This document shows, piece by piece, positions 27,460 through 37,300 of a stretch of 64,000 nucleotides of DNA. Source of the stretch: Johnsonella ignava ATCC 51276 (lineage in GTDB: Bacteria > Bacillota > Clostridia > Lachnospirales > Lachnospiraceae); NCBI RefSeq assembly GCF_000235445.1, contig NZ_JH378830.1:92229-156228 (forward strand), written 5' to 3'. The position numbers and the translations under genes were made by a program. Below the pieces are notes generated by a model. It saw only the letters and a program-made list of their open reading frames with translations. It was not told the DNA's origin and searched no databases. Each line of letters opens with the position of its first letter. The stretch's first letter is position 1.

Positions 27460-28815
27460 TTGGAAAATAATAAGGATGTGCTTGAAAGTGGTTTTTTAGA
27501 ACTGCTTGAAAATAAGAATTTAAGAAAACTCAGGGAAAAGCTTATTGAGCTTAATGAAGCTGATATTGCGGAATTTATAGATACACTTGATTCTGAAAAA
27601 TCTCTTATTGCCTTTAGACTTTTACCTAAAGGGCTTGCTACGGATGTTTTTGCATGCCTTGATAACGATAAGCAGGAGCATATTGTAAAAAGCATGACCG
27701 ACAGTGAACTGAGCTTTATAATAGAGGATCTGTATGTTGATGATGCCGTTGATATGCTTGAGGAGCTGCCATCGGATCTTGTCAATAAAGTGCTTGCAAA
27801 TGCAACTCCTAATACAAGGAAGCTTATAAATGAGATGCTTAAGTATCCTGATAATTCTGCCGGAAGTATAATGACAGTGGAATATATAGGGCTTAAAAAA
27901 TCAATGACAGTGGGAGAGGCATTTGACTATGTAAGAAAAAATTCATTTGATAAGGAAAATGTTTATACAGGCTATGTAATGGATGAAAAACGCATACTTG
28001 AAGGTGTAGTTACAGTAAAGGAACTTCTTATGAATCCTACTGATGCGATGCTTGACGATATAATGAGTACAAATATAATAAAAGCTGTAACTACCGATAA
28101 CAGGGAGACAATAGTTGAACTGTTCAATAAATATGATTTGCTTTCGCTTCCGGTTGTAGATCTTGAAAACAGACTTGTGGGAATAGTTACTGTCGATGAT
28201 GCTGTAAGCATAATGGAGGAAGAAGTTACAGAAGATTTTGAAAAAATGGCAGCGATGACTCCTTCAGAAAAGCCGTATTTAAAAACAAATGTATTTGTAC
28301 TTGCTAAAAACCGTATTACATGGCTTCTGGTACTTATGTTCAGTTCTATGATTACAGGAGGTATACTTTCAAGATACGAAGCGCAGATTGCAGTTTTGCC
28401 GCTGCTTGTAACATTTATACCTATGCTTACCGATACAGGCGGCAATGCGGGCTCCCAGTCATCTACCATGATTATACGAGGTATGGCTATAGGGGAGATA
28501 GATTTGGGCGATGCTCTGAAAATCATATGGAAAGAATTTAGGGTCTCTATTGTAGTTGGCAGCATACTTGCAGTAGTTAATTTTATAAAAGTATTGATGC
28601 AGTATCCCGGCAAATATAATGTAGGTATAACTGTGGGCTTAAGTATGTTTTGTACGGTTATGATGGCAAATATAGTAGGGGGTCTACTCCCTATGCTTGC
28701 AAAGAAACTTAATATTGACCCTACCATAATGGCATCACCTCTTATAAGCACCCTTGTAGATGCAATGAGTCTTATGATTTTTTTCGGACTTGCTGTAGAG
28801 ATACTGCATATATAG
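27460..28815 (+). CDS. mgtE: Magnesium transporter MgtE (second paralogue)
   Basis: The protein is collinear with the upstream MgtE along its whole length, sharing 'LSFIIEDLYVDDAVDMLEELP', the CBS pair, 'EEVTEDFEKMAAMTPSEKPYL' and 'NAGSQSSTMIIRGM'. The selectivity segment reads 'LTDTGGNAG' where the first copy has 'LTGTGGNAG'. I choose TTG 27460 as start: GGAGGG at 27447-27452 is 7 nt away, whereas ATG 27454 is only 1 nt from it. The product is 451 aa. The pair looks like an old tandem duplication. Confidence 0.94.
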   Translation: MENNKDVLESGFLELLENKNLRKLREKLIELNEADIAEFIDTLDSEKSLIAFRLLPKGLATDVFACLDNDKQEHIVKSMTDSELSFIIEDLYVDDAVDMLEELPSDLVNKVLANATPNTRKLINEMLKYPDNSAGSIMTVEYIGLKKSMTVGEAFDYVRKNSFDKENVYTGYVMDEKRILEGVVTVKELLMNPTDAMLDDIMSTNIIKAVTTDNRETIVELFNKYDLLSLPVVDLENRLVGIVTVDDAVSIMEEEVTEDFEKMAAMTPSEKPYLKTNVFVLAKNRITWLLVLMFSSMITGGILSRYEAQIAVLPLLVTFIPMLTDTGGNAGSQSSTMIIRGMAIGEIDLGDALKIIWKEFRVSIVVGSILAVVNFIKVLMQYPGKYNVGITVGLSMFCTVMMANIVGGLLPMLAKKLNIDPTIMASPLISTLVDAMSLMIFFGLAVEILHI

Positions 28816-28891
28816 GGGATTACTTATAAAGTTAGCTTGAAAAGGTATAAAAAATTATTATAACAATAATATATTATATAAGGAGAAAAAT

Positions 28892-29191
28892 ATGATAACA
28901 ATTTACAGTATGAAAACATGCCCTGATTGTATTTACCTGTATGATCAGATAAAAGATAATGATAAATTTAAAGTAATCGATATAGGAGAACATGTAAAAA
29001 ATTTAAAGGAGTTTTTAAGAATTCGTGATAAAAGCTCTGTTTTTGATGATGCAAAATTAAACGGATATGCAGGACTGCCATGTTTTGTGCTTGAAGACGG
29101 CAGTGTAACACTTAAGCCGGAAGATGTCGGTTTAAATTCAAGACCTCAGCAGGATGCTAAATCATGCAGTATTGATAAAAAGGGGTGCTGA
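28892..29191 (+). CDS. Glutaredoxin/thioredoxin-like small protein
   Basis: The 99-aa protein starts 'MITIYSMKTCPDCIYLYDQI', a thioredoxin-fold strand followed by a CPDC redox site at residues 10-13, and has the cis-proline segment 'GYAGLPCFVLEDG'. The C terminus is Cys-rich ('CSIDKKGC'). It is probably a cytoplasmic glutaredoxin-related thiol protein. AAGGAG precedes the start. Neighbours are mgtE and an AI-2E-family permease, with no obvious functional link. Confidence 0.75.
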   Translation: MITIYSMKTCPDCIYLYDQIKDNDKFKVIDIGEHVKNLKEFLRIRDKSSVFDDAKLNGYAGLPCFVLEDGSVTLKPEDVGLNSRPQQDAKSCSIDKKGC

Positions 29192-29414
29192 TATAAAAAA
29201 TAAATAAGTACGGAGTATAATTTAATAAATAATTCTGACGATTTTTTAAAATAATAGAAAAGGAAAATTTTGCAGAGTACATATGCTATACTAAAACTCT
29301 TGCCGATATTTTTAAATTTTTAAGAAAAAAGATACTTGATATAATTTGTATTAAAGTTTAAATTATACATATTTGAATTAATTTTCAGCATAAGATCTTC
29401 AGGAGGAAATGTGG

Positions 29415-30656
29415 ATGAAGGATGACAAATATGCCCACTATATTTATACAGGTATAACGGCAGGATGTGTTATCGGAGTTTCGATAATAATATATTTTAT
29501 ATTCAGAGAATTTTCGGTAGTACAGTCGATGGTGGCAAAAATATTTTCAATACTCAGCCCTATACTGTACGGTGCGGTTATGGCATTTTTAATGTCTCCG
29601 GTTTATAATAAGCTGAATGAAAAAATGTCCGTGTTTTTTAAAAAAATTTTTAAAAAACAAAAAATGGTATTTACAGTATCTAAAACGATTTCAACTGTTG
29701 TATGTGTATTTCTTGTGATTTTAATAGTATTTTCACTTATAATGATGCTTATACCTCAGCTTATAATAAGTGTGAAGGAAATGGCTGCAAGCATGCCTAA
29801 AAATCTGGAAAATCTTTATGCGGCGATTGAGAAGGCGGCAAAGGACAATCCGGATCTTGAGAGTTTTATACTTGATAATTATTATGCTATGATAGAGAGA
29901 TTTAATTCATTTATTGCAAGTTCAGTTCTGCCTAATATAAATAAATATATATGGAATTTTTCATCAGGTATAATAAGTGTAGTAAAGATAATATTTTCAT
30001 TTATAATAGGGATTATGGTGATGATATACCTGCTTAATATAAAATCTTCACTTGCAGCACAGGGCAAAAAGATGGCATACGCATTTTTATCTCTTAATGC
30101 GGCAAACAGGCTTATAAGTGAAGTAAGATATATAAAGGCGGTATTTTCCCAGTTTATAGTAGGGAAGATAATAGATTCCGTTATAATAGGGATTATAAAT
30201 TATATTGCAATGAGTATATTTAAAATGCCGTATGCTTTGCTTATAAGTGCTATAGTAGGAGTTACAAATGTTATTCCGTTTTTCGGACCGTTTATAGGTG
30301 CGATACCGAGTGCATTTATAATATTACTTATATCTCCTATACAAAGCCTTCAATTTTCAGTATGGATACTTATATTGCAGCAAGTTGACGGCAATATTAT
30401 AGGTCCTAAAATACTGGGGCAGACTACGGGGCTTTCCAGTTTCTGGATATTATTTTCAATAATACTTTTTGGAGGGCTGTTCGGTGTGCTTGGAATGATT
30501 ATAGGTGTACCTACTCTTGCGGTTGTCTACAGATTTTTAAGCGGTAAGACAAATGAGGCTCTTATAAAAAAAGAACTTCCGCAAGACACTATGGAATATT
30601 GGAACCTGGAGTATATTAATGAAAAGAATAAGGAATTTATTAATTCTGACAAATAA
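29415..30656 (+). CDS. AI-2E family membrane permease
   Basis: The 413-aa integral membrane protein has about eight hydrophobic segments and the C-terminal features of the family ('FGPFIGAIPSAFIILLISP', 'VDGNIIGPKILGQTTGLSSF', 'GVLGMIIGVPTLAVVYRF'). Family members include AI-2 exporters and Na+/H+ antiporters, so substrate is open. I start at ATG 29415, 8 nt after AGGAGG (29401-29406); ATG 29409 is too close. Its 3' end overlaps the next gene by 38 bp. Confidence 0.9.
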   Translation: MKDDKYAHYIYTGITAGCVIGVSIIIYFIFREFSVVQSMVAKIFSILSPILYGAVMAFLMSPVYNKLNEKMSVFFKKIFKKQKMVFTVSKTISTVVCVFLVILIVFSLIMMLIPQLIISVKEMAASMPKNLENLYAAIEKAAKDNPDLESFILDNYYAMIERFNSFIASSVLPNINKYIWNFSSGIISVVKIIFSFIIGIMVMIYLLNIKSSLAAQGKKMAYAFLSLNAANRLISEVRYIKAVFSQFIVGKIIDSVIIGIINYIAMSIFKMPYALLISAIVGVTNVIPFFGPFIGAIPSAFIILLISPIQSLQFSVWILILQQVDGNIIGPKILGQTTGLSSFWILFSIILFGGLFGVLGMIIGVPTLAVVYRFLSGKTNEALIKKELPQDTMEYWNLEYINEKNKEFINSDK

Positions 30657-32967
30657 ATTTATAAAGCTTATTTTATGTCTGAGTATAATTACAGTCGTGT
30701 TTGCAGGCTTAACTGCCTGTTCAGACACGGAAAATACTATGTTGAGGGGCAGAGCATACAGGGCGCTCGCCCTTTCATACTCAGAACGTTCAAAAATCGG
30801 TGATGAGCTTACATATGCTCAGTGCCGGGATTTTCTGATAGAAACTGATATGATTGACAGACAAAGGGCTAGTGGCTCAAATGCGTTAAAGCTTGATAAG
30901 GCATATACTTATGGCGAGATGAGGGAGTTATATAAAAAGCTTCCGGCTGACGAAAACATTGACAAGCTGTTTAAAAATAAAAATGATAAAAAGCGTGTAA
31001 ATGAAGAAGTGTTTTATGAGTTCTATATATACTGGTGCAAAAATATGGATAAATTTGGATTTGTGCAGGAAATAGAGGATACTATATACGGTATAGAGGA
31101 TAAAAAAGGTACTGAAAGTCAGCCGCAGGAGAATAATACCTCAGGTACTTCCAAAGACAGTTCAAATGATATACATGTACTATATACTTATAATAATAAT
31201 GCATTTAATTACGATTCGGATAAAGATCCGCAGCAATATCTTGATAAAAAAATTGACATGATCACCGCTTCAGGTGAAATTTTATATATAAGAAAAATAA
31301 CGAGTGAAGAGGCGGTATATTCCGGAGTTTACCTGGTTAAAAACAACAGAACTGCAGGCGATAATACGAGCTCCGGCAATAAAAACAAAGCAGACATTGG
31401 GAAAAGTCTTGAAGTTATGATACGCTCAGTCAGGCGTACGATTCCTTTCAGTGAAGATAAAGGTATAGAAAGTATACTTGCAGGAAATGTGGTCAATCTT
31501 GTAATTGAAAATGGAGAGATTGTATCAGCAAAAAAACTTGAAAATAAGATATCAGGAAAAGTTATTTCAATAGACAATGAAAATATTGAGATAGAAAATT
31601 ACGGTATTCTTCCTAAGGCATCGGATTTTTCATCCTATATACCCGGAGAAAATCCTTCAAGAGAGGCGGTAAAAAGTATACATGTAGGTTCTGATGTACA
31701 TGATTTTTTCATATTGGACGGAAAGCTTCAGGCTGCATTAAAAACAGGTGAGTATACACATGATAAAATAAGAGTTCTTATAATGAATGACAATTATAAA
31801 TTTAAGCATCATTATAATATTAAAATGATAAGCGACAGCGATCTTGAGATTAGGGTTGGCAGCATAGTAAAAAATGTAAAAGCAGGTGAGGAGTTTTCGG
31901 TAAATAATACCGATCAGGAATTTGACAATAAGCAAAGGATGTTTGTAACTCCGGTACTACAGGAGGCATCAACAAAGATTACAAGTCTTAAGAGAAGTCT
32001 CGGAAATCCTTCATATGGAGGAAGTTTTGAAATTGTAAAACATGACGGGGTTTTGTTTTTAATTAACGAAATTGACATGGAAAGCTATCTAAAAAAAGTA
32101 GTACCCAGTGAGATGCCCTCTAAATTTCATATAGAGGCACTTAAGACTCAGGCTGTATGTGCGAGAACCTATGCCTGTAAGCAGATTGATCTTGCAGGTG
32201 AGCTGAGAGTTTATGGTGCACATGCAGATGACAGCATAAATTATCAGGTTTATAATAATGTCGAAGGTACAGAGGATACCGATAATGCAGTAGATGAAAC
32301 CAAAGGAGAATGTGCATTATACAACGGTAAATATGCTGAAACATTTTTCTATGCCACATCTGCCGGAGTAAGTACCGATGCAGGTATATGGGGAGATGAT
32401 CCGGCAAAATATCCTTACCTTACATCACATGGCATAAGTCCTGCAAGACCTGTACTTAATCTCACTACAAATGAGGAATTTAAAGCGTTTTTAAATAATA
32501 AAGAATTTCCGGCATATGAGAAAGATTATCCTTATTACAGGTGGAATACTCAGACTACAAATAAAATACTAAAAAATAAGATAAATGATGTGGGCGATAT
32601 ATTAAATATAAGTATAGTACAAAGAAGCCCGGGAGGAATTGCAAAGAAAATGAGGGTTGACGGTTCATCCGGCAGCCGTATAATCACAGGACAGAACTCA
32701 ATAAGAGCAGCTCTGGGAGATGAAAGTCTTATAATAGATAAAAATGATAAAACAACTATAAGCGGTTTATCATCACTTCCAAGTTCATTTATATATATTG
32801 AGCCTCTTGCACCGGACAGTGAAAATGTAATAAAATTTAATATTTATGGCGGAGGAAACGGTCATGGCGTCGGTATGAGCCAGAATGCGGCAGGTGAGAT
32901 GGCACAGTCGGGCATGGATTACAGACAGATAATTGATTTCTTTTTTAAGGGAGTTGAGGTTAGGTAA
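30619..32967 (+). CDS. SpoIID/LytB-domain lipoprotein
   Basis: The 782-aa protein begins with a lipoprotein signal ending in the lipobox LTAC (Cys 34). The N-terminal half is of unknown type. The C-terminal part, about residues 470-782, is a SpoIID domain: 'YLKKVVPSEMPSKFHIEALK', 'TQAVCARTYA', 'YAETFFYATSAG' and 'NGHGVGMSQNAAGEMA'. SpoIID-type proteins are lytic transglycosylases acting on peptidoglycan, often at sporulation, but this extended version could act in vegetative wall remodelling. It overlaps the permease gene, suggesting coupling. Confidence 0.88.
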   Translation: MKRIRNLLILTNKFIKLILCLSIITVVFAGLTACSDTENTMLRGRAYRALALSYSERSKIGDELTYAQCRDFLIETDMIDRQRASGSNALKLDKAYTYGEMRELYKKLPADENIDKLFKNKNDKKRVNEEVFYEFYIYWCKNMDKFGFVQEIEDTIYGIEDKKGTESQPQENNTSGTSKDSSNDIHVLYTYNNNAFNYDSDKDPQQYLDKKIDMITASGEILYIRKITSEEAVYSGVYLVKNNRTAGDNTSSGNKNKADIGKSLEVMIRSVRRTIPFSEDKGIESILAGNVVNLVIENGEIVSAKKLENKISGKVISIDNENIEIENYGILPKASDFSSYIPGENPSREAVKSIHVGSDVHDFFILDGKLQAALKTGEYTHDKIRVLIMNDNYKFKHHYNIKMISDSDLEIRVGSIVKNVKAGEEFSVNNTDQEFDNKQRMFVTPVLQEASTKITSLKRSLGNPSYGGSFEIVKHDGVLFLINEIDMESYLKKVVPSEMPSKFHIEALKTQAVCARTYACKQIDLAGELRVYGAHADDSINYQVYNNVEGTEDTDNAVDETKGECALYNGKYAETFFYATSAGVSTDAGIWGDDPAKYPYLTSHGISPARPVLNLTTNEEFKAFLNNKEFPAYEKDYPYYRWNTQTTNKILKNKINDVGDILNISIVQRSPGGIAKKMRVDGSSGSRIITGQNSIRAALGDESLIIDKNDKTTISGLSSLPSSFIYIEPLAPDSENVIKFNIYGGGNGHGVGMSQNAAGEMAQSGMDYRQIIDFFFKGVEVR

Positions 32968-32987
32968 GCTTTGCCTGCTCTGTAATA

Positions 32988-33016
32988 TTGCATTGGTTTA
33001 AAATATATAGTATAAT
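32988..33016 (+). promoter_or_regulatory. Promoter upstream of a possible small RNA
   Basis: TTGCAT (32988-32993), a 17-bp spacer and TATAAT (33011-33016) give a good SigA-type promoter just after the SpoIID gene. Confidence 0.5.
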
Positions 33017-33022
33017 ACCACT

Positions 33023-33113
33023 GCGGTTCGGGCAGTAAGTCCGTATTGCAGATACATAAAGAATTTGTAAAATAGCGGAACAAATAACAGACGGTATATA
33101 TCGTCTGTTATTT
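33023..33113 (+). ncRNA. Candidate short RNA or 5' leader ending in a strong hairpin
   Basis: From the predicted start near 33023 the transcript would run through a GC-richer block with CTGC/GCAG pairing options (33021-33051) and then a perfect 12-bp hairpin, AAATAACAGACG (33082-33093) with CGTCTGTTATTT (33102-33113). The hairpin has only a short T tail, so it may be a terminator of a roughly 90-nt RNA or part of the leader of the SEC-C gene. I do not recognise a known family. Confidence 0.35.
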
Positions 33114-33234
33114 ATGTGAATATATTTTAATATGATAATAGAATTTATTAATACTGAAATTTAATTTTAAAGTACATAATTAAATATAAATATATTTAAT
33201 TATAAGGTACTATTGCTGAAAGGTGGTTTTTGAT

Positions 33235-33735
33235 ATGACATTACTTGAAACATGGAGAAAAAAAGCTTACGGAGACGGAACAGACAATAAACAAAAAGAA
33301 GAACTGTGGGAAAAATATTTTTTAATAGAAAAGGGTATTTATGAAAAGATACTTGCAGATTATAAGACTGTTATAAACTGCAGCGTAGCTGAACTGGCTA
33401 AAAAATTTGATACTGATATAGAAACAATTACCGGATTTCTTGACGGGATCAATGAGTCAATTTCAGAACCGAATCCTACTGAAACTATGGATGAAGATAC
33501 TCTTGTAAAAATAGAGATAATACCGGAAAAGCTTTACTACAATATGGTTGAAGCCAAGGCTGAATGGCTTTATAATCTGCCTCAGTGGGATAAAATACTT
33601 ACTGAGGAAAAGCGCAAAGAGCTTTATAGGGAACAGAAAAAAAGCGGTACTGTGGTAAAAGAAAAAAAAGTGGGCAGAAATGATTTATGCCCTTGCGGAA
33701 GCGGCAAAAAATATAAATATTGCTGCGGCAAATAA
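33235..33735 (+). CDS. SEC-C motif protein
   Basis: The 166-aa protein is a helical domain of unknown function with a C-terminal SEC-C zinc motif, '[20 protein letters not shown]', as found at the end of SecA. The motif binds zinc and often a partner protein or the ribosome. ATG 33235 is chosen because AAAGGTGG lies 8 nt before it; an upstream in-frame GTG at 33223 overlaps that site. The stop overlaps the start of the methyltransferase gene (TAATG). Confidence 0.8.
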   Translation: MTLLETWRKKAYGDGTDNKQKEELWEKYFLIEKGIYEKILADYKTVINCSVAELAKKFDTDIETITGFLDGINESISEPNPTETMDEDTLVKIEIIPEKLYYNMVEAKAEWLYNLPQWDKILTEEKRKELYREQKKSGTVVKEKKVGRNDLCPCGSGKKYKYCCGK

Positions 33736-34496
33736 TGGATATATACAGGGATTTTGCAAGGGTTTATGATATATTTATGGAAGATGTGCCGTATAGTATG
33801 TGGTGCAGACAGATTACAGATATACTTAAGGCAGATAAAATCAATTCAGGTATAGTGGCAGACCTGGGGTGCGGTACAGGAGAACTTACAAGGAGGCTTT
33901 CAAGCTCAGGCTATGATATGATAGGAATTGACAGTTCGTATGAAATGCTTGATGTAGCTTTAAATAAAGATCCTGGCAAAGATATACTTTACCTTTGCCA
34001 GGATATAAGAGAATTTGAACTTTACGGAACTTGTGCCGCCATAGTAAGCAGGTGTGATACCTTAAATTATATAATTGATTTTGATGATCTTGTTAAGGTA
34101 TTTAAACTTGTAAATAATTATCTGGATCCGAATGCTCCGTTTATATTTGATTGTAATTCCATATATAAATATGAGCATATACTTTCAGATAATACTTTTG
34201 CTCAAAGCCGTGATGAGGGGAGCTTTATATGGGAAAATTATTATGATAAAAAAAGGCATATAAATAATTCCTCTCTGACGTTTTTTATAAAAGAAGATAT
34301 AAATTCTAAAATATTATATACAAAATCTGAAGAAGTGCATATACAAAGGGCATATTCGCTTGATGAATTAAAGAATGCGGCAAATGAAGCTGGTCTTTTA
34401 TGGAGAGATGCCTATGATGCCGATGATTTTGGAACTATAAAAGAGGATACACAAAGGTATCTTATATGTCTTTATGAAAATGGAAAAAAGTCATGA
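33735..34496 (+). CDS. Class I SAM-dependent methyltransferase
   Basis: The 253-aa protein carries motif I 'VADLGCGTGELTRRLSSSG' (about residues 42-60), an acidic SAM-ribose position in 'IGIDSSYEML', and 'YLCQDIREFEL' as motif II. It begins '[15 protein letters not shown]', typical of a widespread Firmicutes family of unknown substrate, sometimes found beside ribosome-related genes. Start overlaps the SEC-C stop by one base, so the two are translationally coupled. Confidence 0.88.
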   Translation: MDIYRDFARVYDIFMEDVPYSMWCRQITDILKADKINSGIVADLGCGTGELTRRLSSSGYDMIGIDSSYEMLDVALNKDPGKDILYLCQDIREFELYGTCAAIVSRCDTLNYIIDFDDLVKVFKLVNNYLDPNAPFIFDCNSIYKYEHILSDNTFAQSRDEGSFIWENYYDKKRHINNSSLTFFIKEDINSKILYTKSEEVHIQRAYSLDELKNAANEAGLLWRDAYDADDFGTIKEDTQRYLICLYENGKKS

Positions 34497-34500
34497 CGAC

Positions 34501-35421
34501 ATGGTTAATGATAATATGATTAATAATGACAATATAAATGATTATATAATTAAAGCCACCGCCGCAGGCGGTAAAATAAGAGCATTCGCATGTACATCAA
34601 AAAACACATGTGAAAAAGCAAGGAGCATACATAATACCAGTCCTGTTGCAACTGCAGCCTTTGGTCGTCTTTTAAGTGCAGGACTTATGATGGGAAGCAT
34701 GATGAAATCAGGCAGGGATTTGCTTACATTAAGGATAAACGGAGACGGCCCGTTAGGCGGCATACTTGTAAGTGCGGATTCTCTGGGCCATGTGAAAGGC
34801 TATCTATTTAATCCGGTAGTTATAATTCCTGCAAACAGTAAGGGAAAACTTGATGTCGCAAAGGCGGTAGGCAATGGGATATTAAGTGTAATATCGGATA
34901 TTGGTATGAAAGAACCTTATGTAGGTCAGACTCAGCTTGTATCAGGAGAGATAGCGGAGGATCTTGCTTATTATTATGCAGCAAGCGAACAAATTCCGTC
35001 ATCGGTTGCACTTGGGGTTTTAATGGACAGGGATAATACGGTAAAAGCTGCAGGAGGGTTTATAATACAGCTTATGCCTATTGAAAAAGAGGATGAAGCC
35101 TCGGATATTATATATATACTTGAAAAAAGGATTGCACGGCTTGAACCTGTAACTACGCTTTTGAGCAGTGAAAAAACGCCTGAGGATATATTGGAAATGC
35201 TTTTATATGATATGGAGCTTGAAATAAATGAAAAAATTGATGCAGGCTTTAGCTGTAACTGCAGCAGGCAGAGAACTAAAAAGGCACTTATAAGCATAGG
35301 CAGAAAAGATCTTCAGGACCTTGCACAAGAAGGTGATACTGAACTTTCATGCCATTTCTGTAATAAGAAATATGTCTTTAAAAGCAGTGAGCTTAAAGAA
35401 ATTCTAAGCGGAGGTATATAA
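34501..35421 (+). CDS. hslO: Hsp33 redox-regulated chaperone
   Basis: Hsp33 is a cytoplasmic holdase activated when its zinc-bound cysteines are oxidised. The protein has the N-terminal domain ('IIKATAAGGKIRAFACTSKN') and the redox zinc center: CNC in 'GFSCNCSRQRTKKALISIG' and CHFC in 'ELSCHFCNKKY', i.e. CxC and CxxC. The exact start is uncertain. ATG 34501 lies just after the methyltransferase stop; in-frame ATGs at 34474 or 34516 are possible and none has a strong ribosome-binding site. Confidence 0.94.
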   Translation: MVNDNMINNDNINDYIIKATAAGGKIRAFACTSKNTCEKARSIHNTSPVATAAFGRLLSAGLMMGSMMKSGRDLLTLRINGDGPLGGILVSADSLGHVKGYLFNPVVIIPANSKGKLDVAKAVGNGILSVISDIGMKEPYVGQTQLVSGEIAEDLAYYYAASEQIPSSVALGVLMDRDNTVKAAGGFIIQLMPIEKEDEASDIIYILEKRIARLEPVTTLLSSEKTPEDILEMLLYDMELEINEKIDAGFSCNCSRQRTKKALISIGRKDLQDLAQEGDTELSCHFCNKKYVFKSSELKEILSGGI

Positions 35422-35423
35422 CT

Positions 35424-35996
35424 ATGAAGTTAGAACAGGTAATAAAACACTTTGTTACAATAACTAAACATAAGCTTACCGTTATGGATTTATGCTTTAA
35501 GGTAGGCATGGTAGAGCAGGCATTTCTGCATGATTTAAGTAAGTATTCACCTGAGGAATTTATTCCTGGGGTAAAGTATTATCAGGGAAATAAAAGTCCA
35601 AATGCCGCTGAAAAGCTTGAAAATGGTTTTTCAAAGGCGTGGCTTCACCATAAAGGACGCAATAAACACCATTTTGAATATTGGATTGATTATTCTATTA
35701 ATTATGATGAAGGGCTTATCGGCATGAAAATGCCTCTTAAATATGTACTTGAGATGGTTTGCGACAGAATTGCAGCTTCAATGGTTTACAGCGGCAAAGA
35801 CTATAATAGTGCCATACCTTGGGAATATTACAGTAAAAGGGAAGGGCAGGTAATACATTTGCATCCGGAAACAAAACTTTTACTTGAGAAACTCCTTATA
35901 ATAAATAGAGATAAAGGTCTTAAAAAGACTCTTGCATATATGAGGTGGCTCTACAAGCATCCTTATTTATATGACGACAGGGTCTATAAAGGCTGA
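35424..35996 (+). CDS. DUF5662 family protein
   Basis: The 190-aa protein has many conserved histidines: 'AFLHDLSKYSPEEF' and 'AWLHHKGRNKHHFEYW', with a helical character. I recognise this as the DUF5662 type, common in Clostridia and sometimes mislabelled 'catalase'. The H-HD-HH spacing suggests a metal site like those of HD-type hydrolases, but no activity is known to me. It starts 2 bp after hslO and may share its transcript. Confidence 0.75.
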   Translation: MKLEQVIKHFVTITKHKLTVMDLCFKVGMVEQAFLHDLSKYSPEEFIPGVKYYQGNKSPNAAEKLENGFSKAWLHHKGRNKHHFEYWIDYSINYDEGLIGMKMPLKYVLEMVCDRIAASMVYSGKDYNSAIPWEYYSKREGQVIHLHPETKLLLEKLLIINRDKGLKKTLAYMRWLYKHPYLYDDRVYKG

Positions 35997-36031
35997 TATA
36001 GAATGCAGAGAACCACCTCAATTTTTTCTGT

Positions 36032-37135
36032 TCAGTACACAAGACCGAACATTGAAAGTATACCTTTTATAAATGACTTTACAAGGCTGTTGTTATTAAA
36101 ATCAAAATCATGAAGTTCAAAATAACCTACAGAGTCATTATATTTTTTATAAAATGTTTTAAGACCGCAGCCCATACATGCCGGTATAAAGGTGGAATTT
36201 TTTTTTGTATAGGCTGTGGATTTTGATGCATTTTCTCTTGCTGATTTATCTACAAAGCGGCCTATACTTTTATGTACTGCCATATCTTCAAGCGGAAGAA
36301 AATAATAGTCTTTATAATTTTCAAAAAAGAATTTTGCTTCACCATGGTATGGACAGCATCTTATTATAATAATATTATCCTTTCCGTTTACTGAATATAA
36401 ATCATTTTTAAGGCTGAAAGGCTTCGGGATACGATATTCTGATTTAAATGCCACTTCGAAGCAATCTTTATTTATAATTTTTGAAGAGAATTTAAAATCT
36501 CCCTCAGTAAAATCACTGTAGCTTAATATAGGAAGCAGCTGTACGAGTCCGGTTATATCTTCTTCATTATGAAGTACAAGCGGTTCAAAAAAGTTATATT
36601 CATAATTTTTAAGATAGAGATTATAAATATCTATAAGTTCTTTTCCGTTAAAATCATCTCTGCGTTCTACTCCTAAGAATTGTTCAAGTGATTTTTGATT
36701 AAATCTGAATGAATTTATAACGGCACGCTTGCGTCTTGCGGTTTTATATATATCAACTGATTTTATCTTTTCAAAAGGATGTTTTATATTATAATGCCTG
36801 CATACCTTTTTAATATAGGGTATATCAAAACTGTCTCCGTTAAAGTTTACCAGAACTTCACATTCATCAAGCATGGCAAAAAAGGAATTTACTAAATCAA
36901 GCTCGTCAGATATACTTTCCGAAAAAAATTGTGTAAGTTTAAAGTATACAGTATCAGGAAGAGTATTACTTTTAGCGTTTATTTGAGGCACAAGTACACC
37001 TATAATATAAAGTTCGGAATTTTCAGGGGAAAGTCCGGTAGTTTCAATATCAAAAAATATTGTTTTTTCAGGTGCTCCGATATTTTTTAAATCATAATCA
37101 ACTTTTAATCTAATATCTTTGGTAATAGTTTTCAT
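36032..37135 (-). CDS. Ribonuclease H-like (RNase_H_2) domain protein
   Basis: The 367-aa protein has a DEDD exonuclease-like arrangement: 'TIFFDIETTGLSPENSELYIIG' (DxE), 'VNFNGDSFDIPYIKKVC' and 'LHNEEDITGLVQLLPIL'. This matches the YprB/RNase_H_2 group, often fused to TPR or Cas-like helicases elsewhere but alone here. The C-terminal part, from about residue 230, is not recognised and has a CMGC pair. It runs opposite to its neighbours, divergent from ruvAB. Confidence 0.82.
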   Translation of the reverse strand: MKTITKDIRLKVDYDLKNIGAPEKTIFFDIETTGLSPENSELYIIGVLVPQINAKSNTLPDTVYFKLTQFFSESISDELDLVNSFFAMLDECEVLVNFNGDSFDIPYIKKVCRHYNIKHPFEKIKSVDIYKTARRKRAVINSFRFNQKSLEQFLGVERRDDFNGKELIDIYNLYLKNYEYNFFEPLVLHNEEDITGLVQLLPILSYSDFTEGDFKFSSKIINKDCFEVAFKSEYRIPKPFSLKNDLYSVNGKDNIIIIRCCPYHGEAKFFFENYKDYYFLPLEDMAVHKSIGRFVDKSARENASKSTAYTKKNSTFIPACMGCGLKTFYKKYNDSVGYFELHDFDFNNNSLVKSFIKGILSMFGLVY

Positions 37136-37300
37136 AATTTATCCCCATTAATATTTTTAATATATTTTATTTTATTTATTTGTATGCTAAAATATATCTG
37201 TTTTTATTATGCCGTATAATAAAATGATGGTGCTACCCTTACTATTATTATACAAATAATTTAAGTTTATTTCAAGAATGGAAAGGACAACTTTTGAAAG

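Noticed and set aside
27972..28751. 259-codon minus-strand open frame opposite the second mgtE
   Set aside because: It mirrors the membrane-coding region of mgtE; Ser/Ile/Thr-rich composition is typical of an antisense shadow, and mgtE is certain.
29189..29205. Possible selenocysteine UGA at the end of the glutaredoxin-like gene
   Set aside because: The protein ends Cys-TGA and a TAA follows three codons later, but no SECIS-like hairpin is visible after the TGA, and the redox site CPDC is already complete.
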